From the NCBI RefSeq assembly GCF_900094735.1, contig NZ_FMBM01000002.1, forward strand, positions 1,736,001 through 1,800,000: a stretch of DNA of 64,000 nucleotides, in the 5' to 3' direction. The notes under the pieces are model-generated. The model worked only from the letters and a program-made list of their open reading frames with translations. It did no database searches and was not told the origin of the DNA. This document shows, piece by piece, positions 51,453 to 59,413 of the stretch; positions within the stretch are counted from its first letter, which is position 1, and every line of letters begins with the position of its first letter. The position numbers and the translations under genes are program-made. This stretch comes from Saliniramus fredricksonii (GTDB lineage Bacteria; Pseudomonadota; Alphaproteobacteria; Rhizobiales; Beijerinckiaceae).

Positions 51453-53084
51453 ATGATCATCGCTCTTGACGGCGCCAGCCTCACCATCGCCGATGCCGCT
51501 CGTGTGGCACGCCCGGATGCGCAGGGCACTTACGCGCATGCCGAACTTGCCCCCGCCGCCCGCGAGCGCATCGCGGCGACGCGCGCCTATATCGACGAGA
51601 CCTGGATGCATGACGGTGCGCCGCTGATGTATGCCTTCAACACTGGCGTCGGCCTGTTCAAGGACCAGCGCATCGTCATCGCCGACATGGCGGAATATCA
51701 AAAGAAGACGGTCTACGCCCATGCGACCGGTATCGGCGAGCCCTTCGCCGAGGACGTCACCCGCGCCATGATGCTGATGCGCGCCAACGCCTTCGCCTCG
51801 AATTATTCCGGCCCGCAGGTCGCACTGGTCGAGCGGCTGCTCGCCTTCCTCAATGCCGGCCTGCATCCGGTGATCCCGCAGAAGGGCTCAGTCGGCGCTT
51901 CCGGCGATCTCGCGCCGCTGGCCCACCTCGCCGCTGCCGTCTGCGGCTTCCCCGAGGCCGAAATGACCTGGCGCGGCAAGCGCATGCCGGCCCGCGAGGC
52001 GATCGCCCAGGCGGGATTTGATCCCGATATCCGGCTTGGCGCCAAGGATGCCTCGGCCCTGATCAATGGCTCGACCACCTCGCTCGCGCTGGCCGCCCTT
52101 GCCGCGCACGATGCGCGGCGCCTGATGAAGACCGCCGATATTGCGCTGTGTCTTTCGCTCGAGGCCATGCGCGGCGAACGCGCCGCCTTCGATCCGCGCC
52201 TCCAGCGCGCCCGCCCCCATCCCGGTCAGATGAAGGTGGCCCGCAACATCCTGCGTATTCTCGACGGGACGCAGCGCTGCGCACAGGCCGCGCGGGACGT
52301 GGTATTCCCGGAGGAAAACCGCGCGCCGGGCACCCCCGCATCGCCGCGCGTGCAGGATGTCTATTCCCTGCGCTGCGCACCCCAGGTCCACGGCCCGGCC
52401 AATGATGCGCTGGATTATGTCGAGGGGCTGGTATCGGTCGAGCTCAACGCAGCGACGGACAACCCGCTGATCGTCGATGACGGCGCCGGCGGCTATGTCT
52501 CGCTCTCGGGTGGACATTTCCACGGCCAGTACATGGCACAGGCCATGGATGTGCTCGCCATCGCCATGACCGATCTCGGCGCCATCAGCGAGCGTCGCCT
52601 CGCGCGGCTGATCGATCCCGGCATGAGCTACGGCCTGCCGCGCAACCTGCTCGCCGGCAAGCAGGGGCTCAATACCGGTTACGCCACGGTGCAATGCTCC
52701 ATGTCGGCGCTGGTGATGGAGAATCGCGGCCTTGCCACACCGGGCTCGGTCGACAGCATCCCCGGCAAGAGCAATGCCGAGGACCACGTCTCCAATTCCA
52801 CCTGGTGCGGGCGCAAGGCGCGCACCATCGTGGAGAATGTCGAGCAGATCGTCGCCGGCGAATTGCTGATGGCGGCGCAGGCGCTCAGCCTCGTTGCGGA
52901 GGTCGCCGACGGCTATCCGCTCGGCAAGGGCTCGCAGGCTGCGCTGGACGCCATCCGCGAAACCATCCCGCCTGCCCTCGAGGGCGATCGCTGGTACGCG
53001 CGGGAAATGGGCGATGCGCTGGCGCTGGTGCGCTCGGGGGCGGTGATCCACGCTGTCGAGACAGCAATTGGCCTGCTCGAGTGA
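51453..53084 (+). CDS. Aromatic amino-acid ammonia-lyase (HAL-type)
   Basis: A 543-residue enzyme of the histidine/phenylalanine ammonia-lyase family. The Ala-Ser-Gly triad that forms the MIO cofactor is in GSVGASGDLAPLAH near residue 150. Other conserved parts are YAFNTGVG, INGSTTSLALA, YSLRCAPQVHGPANDAL, ELNAATDNPL and SGGHFHGQYM. At the selectivity site the pattern is YAHATGIGEP: the His that follows the selector position in HAL (Ser-His) is kept, so histidine-like specificity is favoured over Tyr (His-Leu) or Phe (Phe-Leu), but the Ser is Ala. No hutU, hutI or hutG gene is adjacent, so it is an orphan. The start at 51453 is chosen because homology begins MIIALDGASLTI; upstream extension is AT-rich non-coding DNA. 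Confidence 0.88.
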   Translation: MIIALDGASLTIADAARVARPDAQGTYAHAELAPAARERIAATRAYIDETWMHDGAPLMYAFNTGVGLFKDQRIVIADMAEYQKKTVYAHATGIGEPFAEDVTRAMMLMRANAFASNYSGPQVALVERLLAFLNAGLHPVIPQKGSVGASGDLAPLAHLAAAVCGFPEAEMTWRGKRMPAREAIAQAGFDPDIRLGAKDASALINGSTTSLALAALAAHDARRLMKTADIALCLSLEAMRGERAAFDPRLQRARPHPGQMKVARNILRILDGTQRCAQAARDVVFPEENRAPGTPASPRVQDVYSLRCAPQVHGPANDALDYVEGLVSVELNAATDNPLIVDDGAGGYVSLSGGHFHGQYMAQAMDVLAIAMTDLGAISERRLARLIDPGMSYGLPRNLLAGKQGLNTGYATVQCSMSALVMENRGLATPGSVDSIPGKSNAEDHVSNSTWCGRKARTIVENVEQIVAGELLMAAQALSLVAEVADGYPLGKGSQAALDAIRETIPPALEGDRWYAREMGDALALVRSGAVIHAVETAIGLLE

Positions 53085-53140
53085 AGCGGGCCGCTTGCTC
53101 GGCAAGCAAAGTCTTAAGGGATTCGAGGCATGCTCATGAC

Positions 53141-53653
53141 ATGTCGCTGCGTAAACGGCCATGGCTGCTCCTGATCATCGTCGGAATCCTGCTTCCGGCA
53201 CCGGCTATCCACGCGGATGACGGGCTGGGTTTCAACGATTTGCCGGAGCGTATCCGCAACCAGCTCTTCGATCTGTCGCGGCGCTGCTCACTGCTCGGCG
53301 GCAATGCCGGTAATCCCATGGATGCGGTCGCCTTCGCCGATTTCGATCGCGACGGCATGCCCGATATCATCCTCGACGAAAACCGTTTTGCGTGCGACGG
53401 ACTGCGCCCCGGTGCGGTCTGCATGCAACCGGGTTGCCGGACCTACGTCACCCTGTCACAGGACGGACGCTGGCGACCGGTCTTTGATGTCGCCGGTTCT
53501 TATTGCATCGATTTCGATCGCTCTCCGCCGGATCTGATCACGATCCAGCGCAATTTCCTCGCCGACGGCTCGATGAACATCATCAATATCCGCTACGAAT
53601 TCCGCAGGGGCATGGCCTTTCAGCGCGGACTGGATACCTGCGAGGGGCGATGA
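53141..53653 (+). CDS. Exported protein of unknown function with Asp-rich loops
   Basis: A 170-residue protein with a signal peptide (KRPWLLLIIVGILLPAPA, cleavage after IHA). The mature part has FADFDRDGMPDIILDENRF, which resembles the calcium-binding-like FG-GAP/EF-hand loop DxDxDG, and six cysteines that could form disulfides (for example RRCSLLGG, FACDGL, CMQPGCRTY, YCIDFD, DTCEGR). I recognise no family. The start at 53141 is picked because it begins the signal peptide. It lies 56 bp after the lyase gene and may be co-transcribed. Confidence 0.6.
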   Translation: MSLRKRPWLLLIIVGILLPAPAIHADDGLGFNDLPERIRNQLFDLSRRCSLLGGNAGNPMDAVAFADFDRDGMPDIILDENRFACDGLRPGAVCMQPGCRTYVTLSQDGRWRPVFDVAGSYCIDFDRSPPDLITIQRNFLADGSMNIINIRYEFRRGMAFQRGLDTCEGR

Positions 53654-53775
53654 GATGGCCTGAAATGCAACAGGCGTTCATATTTTCTTTACGATTGATT
53701 CACGATTCCGGAGCATGATCACAGGATCATTGTCTTCGGCGGTCCGGGCATGACCGCTGCAAGGGAGGGCGCGGC

Positions 53776-54159
53776 ATGGAATTTTCCGGCGTCACCAAAC
53801 CGATACCGCCGTCTTCGCAATCGGCCCTGCAGCGCACCGATGCGCCGATGTCGGCTGCAGCCGTGCGCACGCAGTTGCCCAAGGATGCCGCCGTTCAGCA
53901 GGTGGAGCGCTCTGCTGCAATGCAGCTCGAAATCCGCGCCGGGAGCCAACGCCAGGGCGCACTCGCCAGCCTCATGCAGCGCGCCCTCACCCTCGCGAAG
54001 GCCCGTCGTTCAGGCGCACATTCTCTCGCCACGACGGATCAGCAATCGAAACCGGTCTCCGCCGCCGATGCGCTGAATCTGCGCGCCTATGGTCATGACC
54101 CGGATCATGAGCAGGAAGACGCATCAGACGACATCGCGCATGAGGATCGCAAGGTCTGA
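53776..54159 (+). CDS. Small protein of unknown function
   Basis: A 127-residue soluble protein that starts MEFSGVTKPIPPSSQSA after GGGAGGGCGCGGC. The middle has an Ala/Gln-rich helix (VQQVERSAAMQLEIRAG and LASLMQRALTLAKARRSGA) and the C-terminus is acidic with many His and Asp (HDPDHEQEDASDD). There is no signal peptide or membrane segment. The Pro/Ser start followed by one helix is faintly like FlaG-type proteins, but I would not assign it. It is convergent with argE. Confidence 0.5.
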   Translation: MEFSGVTKPIPPSSQSALQRTDAPMSAAAVRTQLPKDAAVQQVERSAAMQLEIRAGSQRQGALASLMQRALTLAKARRSGAHSLATTDQQSKPVSAADALNLRAYGHDPDHEQEDASDDIAHEDRKV

Positions 54160-54172
54160 ATGCAATGAGCCC

Positions 54173-54189
54173 CGCCGCGATCAGCGGCG
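54173..54189. terminator. Hairpin between convergent small protein gene and argE
   Basis: CGCCGC (54173-54178) pairs with GCGGCG (54184-54189) around GATCA in the 36-bp convergent gap. No T-run follows, so it is a weak candidate for a shared terminator. Confidence 0.35.
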
Positions 54190-54195
54190 CCCCCG

Positions 54196-55350
54196 TCAGA
54201 TTCCGGTCAGCCGCCGCATGAAGGCCTCGCCCGCGGCGAGCGCGTCGAGGGTGATGAATTCGTCAGGCTGGTGCGCCTGGTCGATGCTGCCCGGGCCACA
54301 GACGACGACGGGGAGATCCGCGTCCTGGAAGCGCCCGGCCTCCGTGCCGAAGGGGACGCTGATCGTGGCGTTGCGGCGCGCAGCATGCAGCGCGAGGCTC
54401 TCCGCCTCCGAGCCCGGCACCGGGGCGAGGCCCGGCACATGCACATCGATGCTGGTCTCGATCCGCCCGTAATCGCCGAAGCGGTTGAGGCGCTCACGCT
54501 CGATCGTCTCACTGAAGGCGAAGAAACGCTTTTCGATTGCTGCGACATCGAGATCCGGCAAGCCCCTGATTTCCCAGTTGAAGACGCATTCCTTGGCCAG
54601 AATATTGCGCGCTGTGCCGCCGGAAATGGTGCCGACCGATACCGTCGAATAAGGCGGGTCGAAGCGCCCGCTCGAATCGCCCTCCGCCATCAGCGCATCG
54701 CCGATCCGGTTGATCTCGCAGACGAGTTCGGCGGCGCTCGTCACCGCATTGGCGCCGAGTGCGGGCTTTGAGGAATGCGCTTCGAAACCATGCACGCGGG
54801 TGGTGTAGACGGTCACGCTCTTGTGGGCATCGGCAACCTCGAGCCCCGTCGGCTCGCCGACGATGACGGCGCGCGGGCGCGGCAATGCAGCGCCGAACTG
54901 CGCAATCGCATCGATCACGCCGAGGCACGAGATCTCCTCGTCATAGGAAAACAGAAGGTGCACCGGGCGGGCGAGGTCAGCCGCACACCAATCCGGTACC
55001 AGAGCCAGCATCAGGGCGAGAAACCCCTTCATATCGACCGCGCCGCGCCCATAGGCCCGGCCATCAGCGACGCGCAACGCGAACGGATCGCTCGTCCAGA
55101 CCTGCCCGGTCACGGGTACCACATCGGTATGACCGGAGAGGACGATACCGCCCTCGACCAGCGGGCCGATCGTGGCGACGAGGGATTCCTTGTCGCCCGC
55201 TTCATTGGGAACGCGCAGATACGGCACGCCGTACGAATCGAGATAGGCTGCAATGAATTCAATGATCGCGCGGTTCGATTTGCTGCTTTCGGTATCGAAG
55301 GAAACGAGGCGCTCGAGCAGGTCGAGCGGCGTGCGGCGTGTGGAATTCAT
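54196..55350 (-). CDS. argE: Acetylornithine deacetylase ArgE
   Basis: A 384-residue M20-family zinc hydrolase that removes the acetyl group from N-acetylornithine to give ornithine in arginine synthesis. Metal ligands are visible in VLSGHTDVVPV, YGRGAVDMKGF, FSYDEEISCLG (with the catalytic Glu), VGEPTG and AHQPDEF at the C-terminus. An ATG at 55350 is chosen. A TTG 13 codons upstream (55389) would touch the apaG stop and carries no homology. The alternative annotation is a related M20 deacylase such as succinyl-diaminopimelate desuccinylase, but overall pattern and length favour ArgE. It follows apaG in the same direction. Confidence 0.92.
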   Translation of the reverse strand: MNSTRRTPLDLLERLVSFDTESSKSNRAIIEFIAAYLDSYGVPYLRVPNEAGDKESLVATIGPLVEGGIVLSGHTDVVPVTGQVWTSDPFALRVADGRAYGRGAVDMKGFLALMLALVPDWCAADLARPVHLLFSYDEEISCLGVIDAIAQFGAALPRPRAVIVGEPTGLEVADAHKSVTVYTTRVHGFEAHSSKPALGANAVTSAAELVCEINRIGDALMAEGDSSGRFDPPYSTVSVGTISGGTARNILAKECVFNWEIRGLPDLDVAAIEKRFFAFSETIERERLNRFGDYGRIETSIDVHVPGLAPVPGSEAESLALHAARRNATISVPFGTEAGRFQDADLPVVVCGPGSIDQAHQPDEFITLDALAAGEAFMRRLTGI

Positions 55351-55385
55351 GAAATACCCGTCGGTTGGCGAAGCGGCGCATTCGG

Positions 55386-55778
55386 TCAATGAACCGAGCG
55401 GCGCAGATGAGGTGAGTCGAGGGAGAAGGCGGGAATCTCGGCCAGAAACAGCGACCCGTCCGCACGCAGGATCTCGTAGTGGCCCTGCATTGTACCGTCC
55501 GGTGTTCCGAGCGGGCAGCCGCTGGTATAGCTGAAACTGTCGCCCGGGCCGATTTCCGGCTGCTCGCCCACGACGCCGTCACCACGCACCTCCTCGACGC
55601 GGCCCAGCCCGTCGGTGATGCGCCAATAGCGGCGCAGGAGCTGCATCGGCTCGGGGGTCAGGTTGGCGATCTCGACCGTATAGGCGAAGAAGTATCGCCT
55701 GTCCTGCGGACGCGATTCCTCGTCGAGATAACGTGGCTCGACTGTGATGCGCACACCGTTGCTCACGGCCTCGTACAT
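55386..55778 (-). CDS. apaG: ApaG domain protein
   Basis: A 130-residue protein starting MYEAVSNGVRITVEPRYLDEESRP. The conserved parts are FFAYTVEIANLTPEPMQLLRRYWRITDG and VVGEQPEIGPGDSFSYTSGCPLGTPDGTMQGHYEI. ApaG has a fibronectin-like fold and has been linked to Co2+/Mg2+ efflux, with mixed evidence. It is 35 bp upstream of argE and diverges from the phosphatidyltransferase gene at 55861. A longer open frame upstream is antisense to that gene and is rejected. Confidence 0.95.
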   Translation of the reverse strand: MYEAVSNGVRITVEPRYLDEESRPQDRRYFFAYTVEIANLTPEPMQLLRRYWRITDGLGRVEEVRGDGVVGEQPEIGPGDSFSYTSGCPLGTPDGTMQGHYEILRADGSLFLAEIPAFSLDSPHLRRSVH

Positions 55779-55860
55779 GATCGTGACCTCGTATCGGGGG
55801 ACAAGAACCTGAAAAAGGTGGTAAGCCGCAGCGCAGTATTCGTCAACGCGGGGAAAAGCC

Positions 55861-56532
55861 ATGCTGGATGGGATGATGCGCCGTCTGATCGACCCGGTGC
55901 TGGACCGGATCGCCGGACGGCTCGTCCTGCGCGGGATCGGCGCCGATACGGTCACCTTCACCGGTTTCGCGCTTGGTCTCGTCAGCGCACTTGGCGTGGC
56001 GATCGAAGCGGATGCGGCGGCGCTTCTGGCGCTGGCTCTCAGCCGGCTCTGCGACGGGCTCGACGGCGCGGTGGCGCGGCGCACCACGCCGACGGATCGC
56101 GGCGGCTATATGGATATCGTGCTCGATTTCGCCTTCTATGGCGCCATTCCGCTGGCCTTCGCGCTGCGCGATCCGCAGGCGAACGCCATGCCCGCCGTGA
56201 TCCTGCTCTTTACCTTCTATGTGAACGGCGCGAGCTTCCTCGCCTTCTCTGCCGTCGCGGCCAAGCGGCAAATGGATTCGAAGGTGCGCGGGCTGAAGTC
56301 GATCTATTTCACCATCGGGCTGGCCGAGGGTACCGAGACCATCATCGCCTTTGTCGCGATGATGCTGTTTCCCGCCCATTTCGCGCTGATCGCCTATTTC
56401 TTCGCCGGCCTCGTGGCGATGACGGCGCTGTCCCGGCTCACTCTCGCCTGGACGGTGTTTCGCGACGAGCCGGAAGACGAGGCCACGCCTGCGGACGAAT
56501 CGCTCGACCGTGACGGCGGGTCGAGGCCATAG
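55861..56532 (+). CDS. CDP-alcohol phosphatidyltransferase family protein
   Basis: A 223-residue integral membrane enzyme. The family signature is present, with DGLDGAVARR then GGYMDIVLD near residues 65-85. It carries the two Asp groups that bind divalent metal, with one residue less between the Ala-Arg and Gly than in the classic form, as is seen in this alphaproteobacterial branch. About six hydrophobic segments follow. The enzyme should move a phosphatidyl or similar group from CDP-diacylglycerol to an alcohol; the acceptor is unknown. It diverges from apaG and is convergent with the Sel1 gene. Confidence 0.9.
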   Translation: MLDGMMRRLIDPVLDRIAGRLVLRGIGADTVTFTGFALGLVSALGVAIEADAAALLALALSRLCDGLDGAVARRTTPTDRGGYMDIVLDFAFYGAIPLAFALRDPQANAMPAVILLFTFYVNGASFLAFSAVAAKRQMDSKVRGLKSIYFTIGLAEGTETIIAFVAMMLFPAHFALIAYFFAGLVAMTALSRLTLAWTVFRDEPEDEATPADESLDRDGGSRP

Positions 56533-56553
56533 GGACGCCCCCCCGGCGCGCGA

Positions 56554-57705
56554 TCAGGGCCAGCTGCGATCGCGCGCCAGCGCCTCGGCCCGGGCAAGTT
56601 GCTCGTCTGAAAGATCACGCAGCGCCTCGTCGAGCCGCTCATCATCGAGCCCCTGCCCTGCCGCGAGCAGGTGCCAGGATGCCGCCTCGACCAGATCCTG
56701 CTCGGCACCGCGCCCGAAGGCATGGATCAGCGCGAGCCGGTTCTGCGCGGTTGCATCTCCGCGCCAGGCGGCGATACGGAACCAGGCGGCCGCACGCTCC
56801 TCATCGGGGGCGACGCCGATCCCGTTGAACACGGCGGTGGCATATTCGACCATGCCCTCCAGATCTCCGTTGCGTGCCGCGCGATGGAACAGGGCCGTGG
56901 CACGCGCCGGGTTCTCGGCGACGCCGCGCCCCTCACGGTAGAGCAGCCCGAGTGCATGCTGGGCTTGCGGAATCTCGGAATCAGCGGCGTGCTGCAAGAG
57001 CCGTGCCGCCTCCTCCGCCCCCTCCTCGCCGCCGGTTTCCAGAAGGATCAGCGCAAGATTATAGGAGGCGGGCGCGTGTCCGGCTGCGGCGGCGGCTTCG
57101 AAATGGCGGCGCGCTGCGGCCGTATCGCGACCAATTCCATCCTCTGCCAGCCGCAACGTGCCCAGCGCGAAATGTGCAGCCGGATCGTCGAGCCGGGCTG
57201 CGAGCGCGAACCACTCCGCCGCGCGCTCGAAATCCTGCGGCAGGCCGAGTCCCTGGATATACAATTCCCCGATCAGGGTCATCGCCGCCGCATCATCCGG
57301 ATCGCCTTCCAGGCGGTCTGCCGCGCGCATGAAGGCAGTCAGAAAAAGGCCGCGCTGGAAGGCGGCATAGGCAGCGTCACCGCCCTCCTCCGTCTCCACC
57401 GAACGCCCCTCCAGCACAGGGCCGACGGGGCTGGGCAGCGCGTCATCCTGCGCATCGAAGGGCACCGCCGAATCCGCAGGCGATGCCGGTTCCAGCATCT
57501 CGGGCGCGAGCGGATCATCCCTGAAAGGAATCATCGCACCATCGGGGGCTGCGTCAGGACCGGCGTCCTGCGCCATTGCCGTCGCGGCGATGAAGACCGC
57601 CGGCGGGAGAGGCATCACCGACAGCGCAAGAACGGAGATGGCGGCGGCCATGCGGCGAAGCCCACGCAATTTCCAGCTGCTATGTGTCCCGACCGGTCCC
57701 GTCAC
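56554..57705 (-). CDS. Exported Sel1-repeat protein
   Basis: A 383-residue protein. A signal peptide is likely from the internal Met at residue 19 (MAAAISVLALSVMPLPP, cleavage near AMAQD). A Pro/Asp/Glu-rich stretch follows and then about six Sel1/TPR-like repeats from residue 125 on, for example LYIQGLGLPQDFERAAEWF, LRLAEDGIGRDTAAARRHF and LLYREGRGVAENPARATALF. Sel1 proteins are scaffolds for protein-protein contacts, often in the envelope. It lies 18 bp downstream of the ThiE-like gene in the same direction. Confidence 0.9.
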   Translation of the reverse strand: MTGPVGTHSSWKLRGLRRMAAAISVLALSVMPLPPAVFIAATAMAQDAGPDAAPDGAMIPFRDDPLAPEMLEPASPADSAVPFDAQDDALPSPVGPVLEGRSVETEEGGDAAYAAFQRGLFLTAFMRAADRLEGDPDDAAAMTLIGELYIQGLGLPQDFERAAEWFALAARLDDPAAHFALGTLRLAEDGIGRDTAAARRHFEAAAAAGHAPASYNLALILLETGGEEGAEEAARLLQHAADSEIPQAQHALGLLYREGRGVAENPARATALFHRAARNGDLEGMVEYATAVFNGIGVAPDEERAAAWFRIAAWRGDATAQNRLALIHAFGRGAEQDLVEAASWHLLAAGQGLDDERLDEALRDLSDEQLARAEALARDRSWP

Positions 57706-57723
57706 GCGCGCTTACCTGTTCTT

Positions 57724-58404
57724 TCAACCGTCATGGCGATCATCGCCGGATGCGCCCAGCGCCGCCGCGAGTGCACGCGCGCCCTCTTCCGGCCCGCCGG
57801 TATGGGCGAAGACCACGTCTCCGGCAGCGAGGAATTCACTACCCGTCGCGAGGGCGGCATCGATATCGCCCAGGCCCGGCAAAAAAATGGCACAGGGGGT
57901 CTCGAAGATCTCCGCCCACCAGGAAGCGCGCTCGCAGGCCGCGTCGAAGGGCGGCATCGATCCGTCGGGGCGTGGCTCGCCGAAGGAGAGGTAATCGACC
58001 CCCGCCTCCCCGGCCTCCATCGCCTCGTGCCGCGTGCGCGGATTGGCCAGCCCCACCGCACGGTCACCGCCGAAACGCGCGATCGCGTCACGCGCGGCAG
58101 CGAGATCACGCAGATGCAGCCCGTCCGCGCCGCCGCGGGTGACGATCTGGGCAAGGTCGAGCCCCGCCAGCGCATCAGGAGCGGCATCAATATCGAGAAT
58201 CACGGCGATGCCCGCTTCATGCGCCGTAGCGCAGAACGGTTTGAGCAGACGCGTCAGGCCGCGCTCATCGCCGGCGGCGAGGCGCACACGCAGTGCGGCG
58301 CAGGGGAGCAGCGACAGAATCGTGCGCAACTGCATACACAAGGCCGCCGGCTCGGCGCCGGCATCGATCAGCGGGGTGGCGAGGTAGATCTCGGGAGATG
58401 TCAC
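57724..58404 (-). CDS. Thiamine phosphate synthase-like barrel protein
   Basis: A 226-residue TIM barrel related to ThiE. The chain has strands LRVRLAAGDE, AVILDIDAA, ADGLHLRDLA, VGLANPRTRHE, VDYLSFGEPRPDG and CAIFLPGLGDIDAALATG in ThiE order. But the residues that define the enzyme, such as the His in the GVSxH loop and the Thr/Lys after the phosphate loop, are not visible. It is probably not a standard ThiE; other thiamine genes are not adjacent. In related genomes such a gene commonly sits next to a Sel1 gene, as here. The function is uncertain. Confidence 0.7.
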   Translation of the reverse strand: MTSPEIYLATPLIDAGAEPAALCMQLRTILSLLPCAALRVRLAAGDERGLTRLLKPFCATAHEAGIAVILDIDAAPDALAGLDLAQIVTRGGADGLHLRDLAAARDAIARFGGDRAVGLANPRTRHEAMEAGEAGVDYLSFGEPRPDGSMPPFDAACERASWWAEIFETPCAIFLPGLGDIDAALATGSEFLAAGDVVFAHTGGPEEGARALAAALGASGDDRHDG

Positions 58405-58570
58405 CGGTTTTCCTCGATGGGTTATTCACGATCCGTTGCCCTGCCCTTGAGCACGGGCGGGCGAGCGGGCAGATTGCCAGTCGAAAGGCGGGCGTCTCGG
58501 GCGCCTGCATCCCGTCACTCTTGCCCGCCGACCGCGGCGGGCGCAAGTCCCCGAAGCCTTTGGGCGGGGC

Positions 58571-58828
58571 ATGTTGAAGCGAGGTGCTCTCTCCGTGTCG
58601 AAGAAACTCCCGAAATCATTCGCGCCGGTCCTGTTCGGGCTCCTGCTCTCCGGACTTATGTCCCTGATCGTCTCGGGCATCGCCACTGCGCGGGCGCTGG
58701 GCCTGGGGCCGGATTTCCCGATGGCCTGGCTGATCTCATGGCTCGGTTCCTGGGCCGTGGCATTTCCCACCGTACTCGTCGTCGCCCCCTTCGTTCGCCG
58801 CATCGTCGCGCGCGTCACGGCCGAGTGA
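58571..58828 (+). CDS. DUF2798 family membrane protein
   Basis: An 85-residue protein with two hydrophobic segments (APVLFGLLLSGLMSLIVSGIA and SWLGSWAVAFPTVLVVAPFV) separated by a short polar loop. The tail PFVRRIVARVTAE and overall pattern match DUF2798, a small uncharacterised two-helix membrane family. The start at 58571 encodes MLKRGALSVSKKLPKSF; an in-frame Val or Ser further in is possible but gives a shorter positive start. It lies just before the AT-rich region. Confidence 0.85.
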   Translation: MLKRGALSVSKKLPKSFAPVLFGLLLSGLMSLIVSGIATARALGLGPDFPMAWLISWLGSWAVAFPTVLVVAPFVRRIVARVTAE

Positions 58829-58859
58829 CGCCCGATCAGTTTTCCTTTGCAATCAGAAA

Positions 58860-58979
58860 TTAACCATGCTATAAAATAATTATTGATCACACCAAGTTAT
58901 TGCTTTTATATTTTTTATGTCTTTCATAACCAAGGTCTGGTGAAACGCCCCGGAGCTCCGGCTCCGGGGCATTTTTTTT
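58860..58979 (+). ncRNA. AT-rich element A ending in an intrinsic terminator (candidate small RNA)
   Basis: There is no gene for about 585 bp after the DUF2798 gene. This part begins with a 28-bp AT-rich block (58860-58887) that recurs at 59136-59163 with three substitutions. TTGATC (58883) and TTATAT (58906) are 17 bp apart and could be a promoter. ATAACC follows at 58926 and a perfect terminator at 58947. A transcript of about 60-100 nt ending in the terminator would fit a small RNA. An eight-codon frame (58918-58944) is also present. Confidence 0.55.
58947..58979 (+). terminator. Intrinsic terminator A
   Basis: GCCCCGGAG (58947-58955) pairs perfectly with CTCCGGGGC (58962-58970), loop CTCCGG, then A and eight T. 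This is a strong Rho-independent terminator on the plus strand with no annotated gene directly before it. Confidence 0.92.
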
Positions 58980-59135
58980 GTGCGAACCAGAAAGCACGTA
59001 CGCGCTTCAGGCCAAATCCACTGCATCGCCAGCGTAATAATGCTAAAAATGTAATTATATATATCTTTTGAATAATTTAAATGCATACTCAAAAATATTT
59101 TGTTATCAATATGATTTTTTGATTGACGATTATAG

Positions 59136-59260
59136 TTAACGATGCTAAAAAATAATCATTGATTAACCAAATGCATTATCAAGTTTTTATCAATAACTTT
59201 TTATAACCTAAGCCTAGCACGACCAGCCGCTCCGCCGAAGCCCCCGGCGGAGCGGTTTTT
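59136..59260 (+). ncRNA. AT-rich element B, paralogue of A, ending in an intrinsic terminator
   Basis: The 28-bp block 59136-59163 matches element A with 25 of 28 bases identical. ATAACC follows 67 bases after the block start (66 in A), and the terminator stem begins 24 bases later (21 in A). So spacing is kept while the stems differ in sequence. A frame of eleven codons (59173-59208) is present but unremarkable. It reads as a diverged tandem copy of element A. Confidence 0.55.
59227..59260 (+). terminator. Intrinsic terminator B
   Basis: CCGCTCCGCCG (59227-59237) pairs perfectly over 11 bp with CGGCGGAGCGG (59245-59255), 7-base loop, then five T. It is a strong Rho-independent terminator on the plus strand, upstream of the MscS-type gene. 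Confidence 0.92.
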
Positions 59261-59413
59261 CGTGATCGCAGGCACCGTATCGGTGCCGCTATCCCTTTGC
59301 AGGGATGCCCTTGCATAATGACCCTCCACCCCTATGCTTGCCGGCAATCATTGTGCGCGCGGCAATTTCTCCCGAGACCTCGCAGCGCATTCGGCGTCCC
59401 CGTCTGGCTGATC

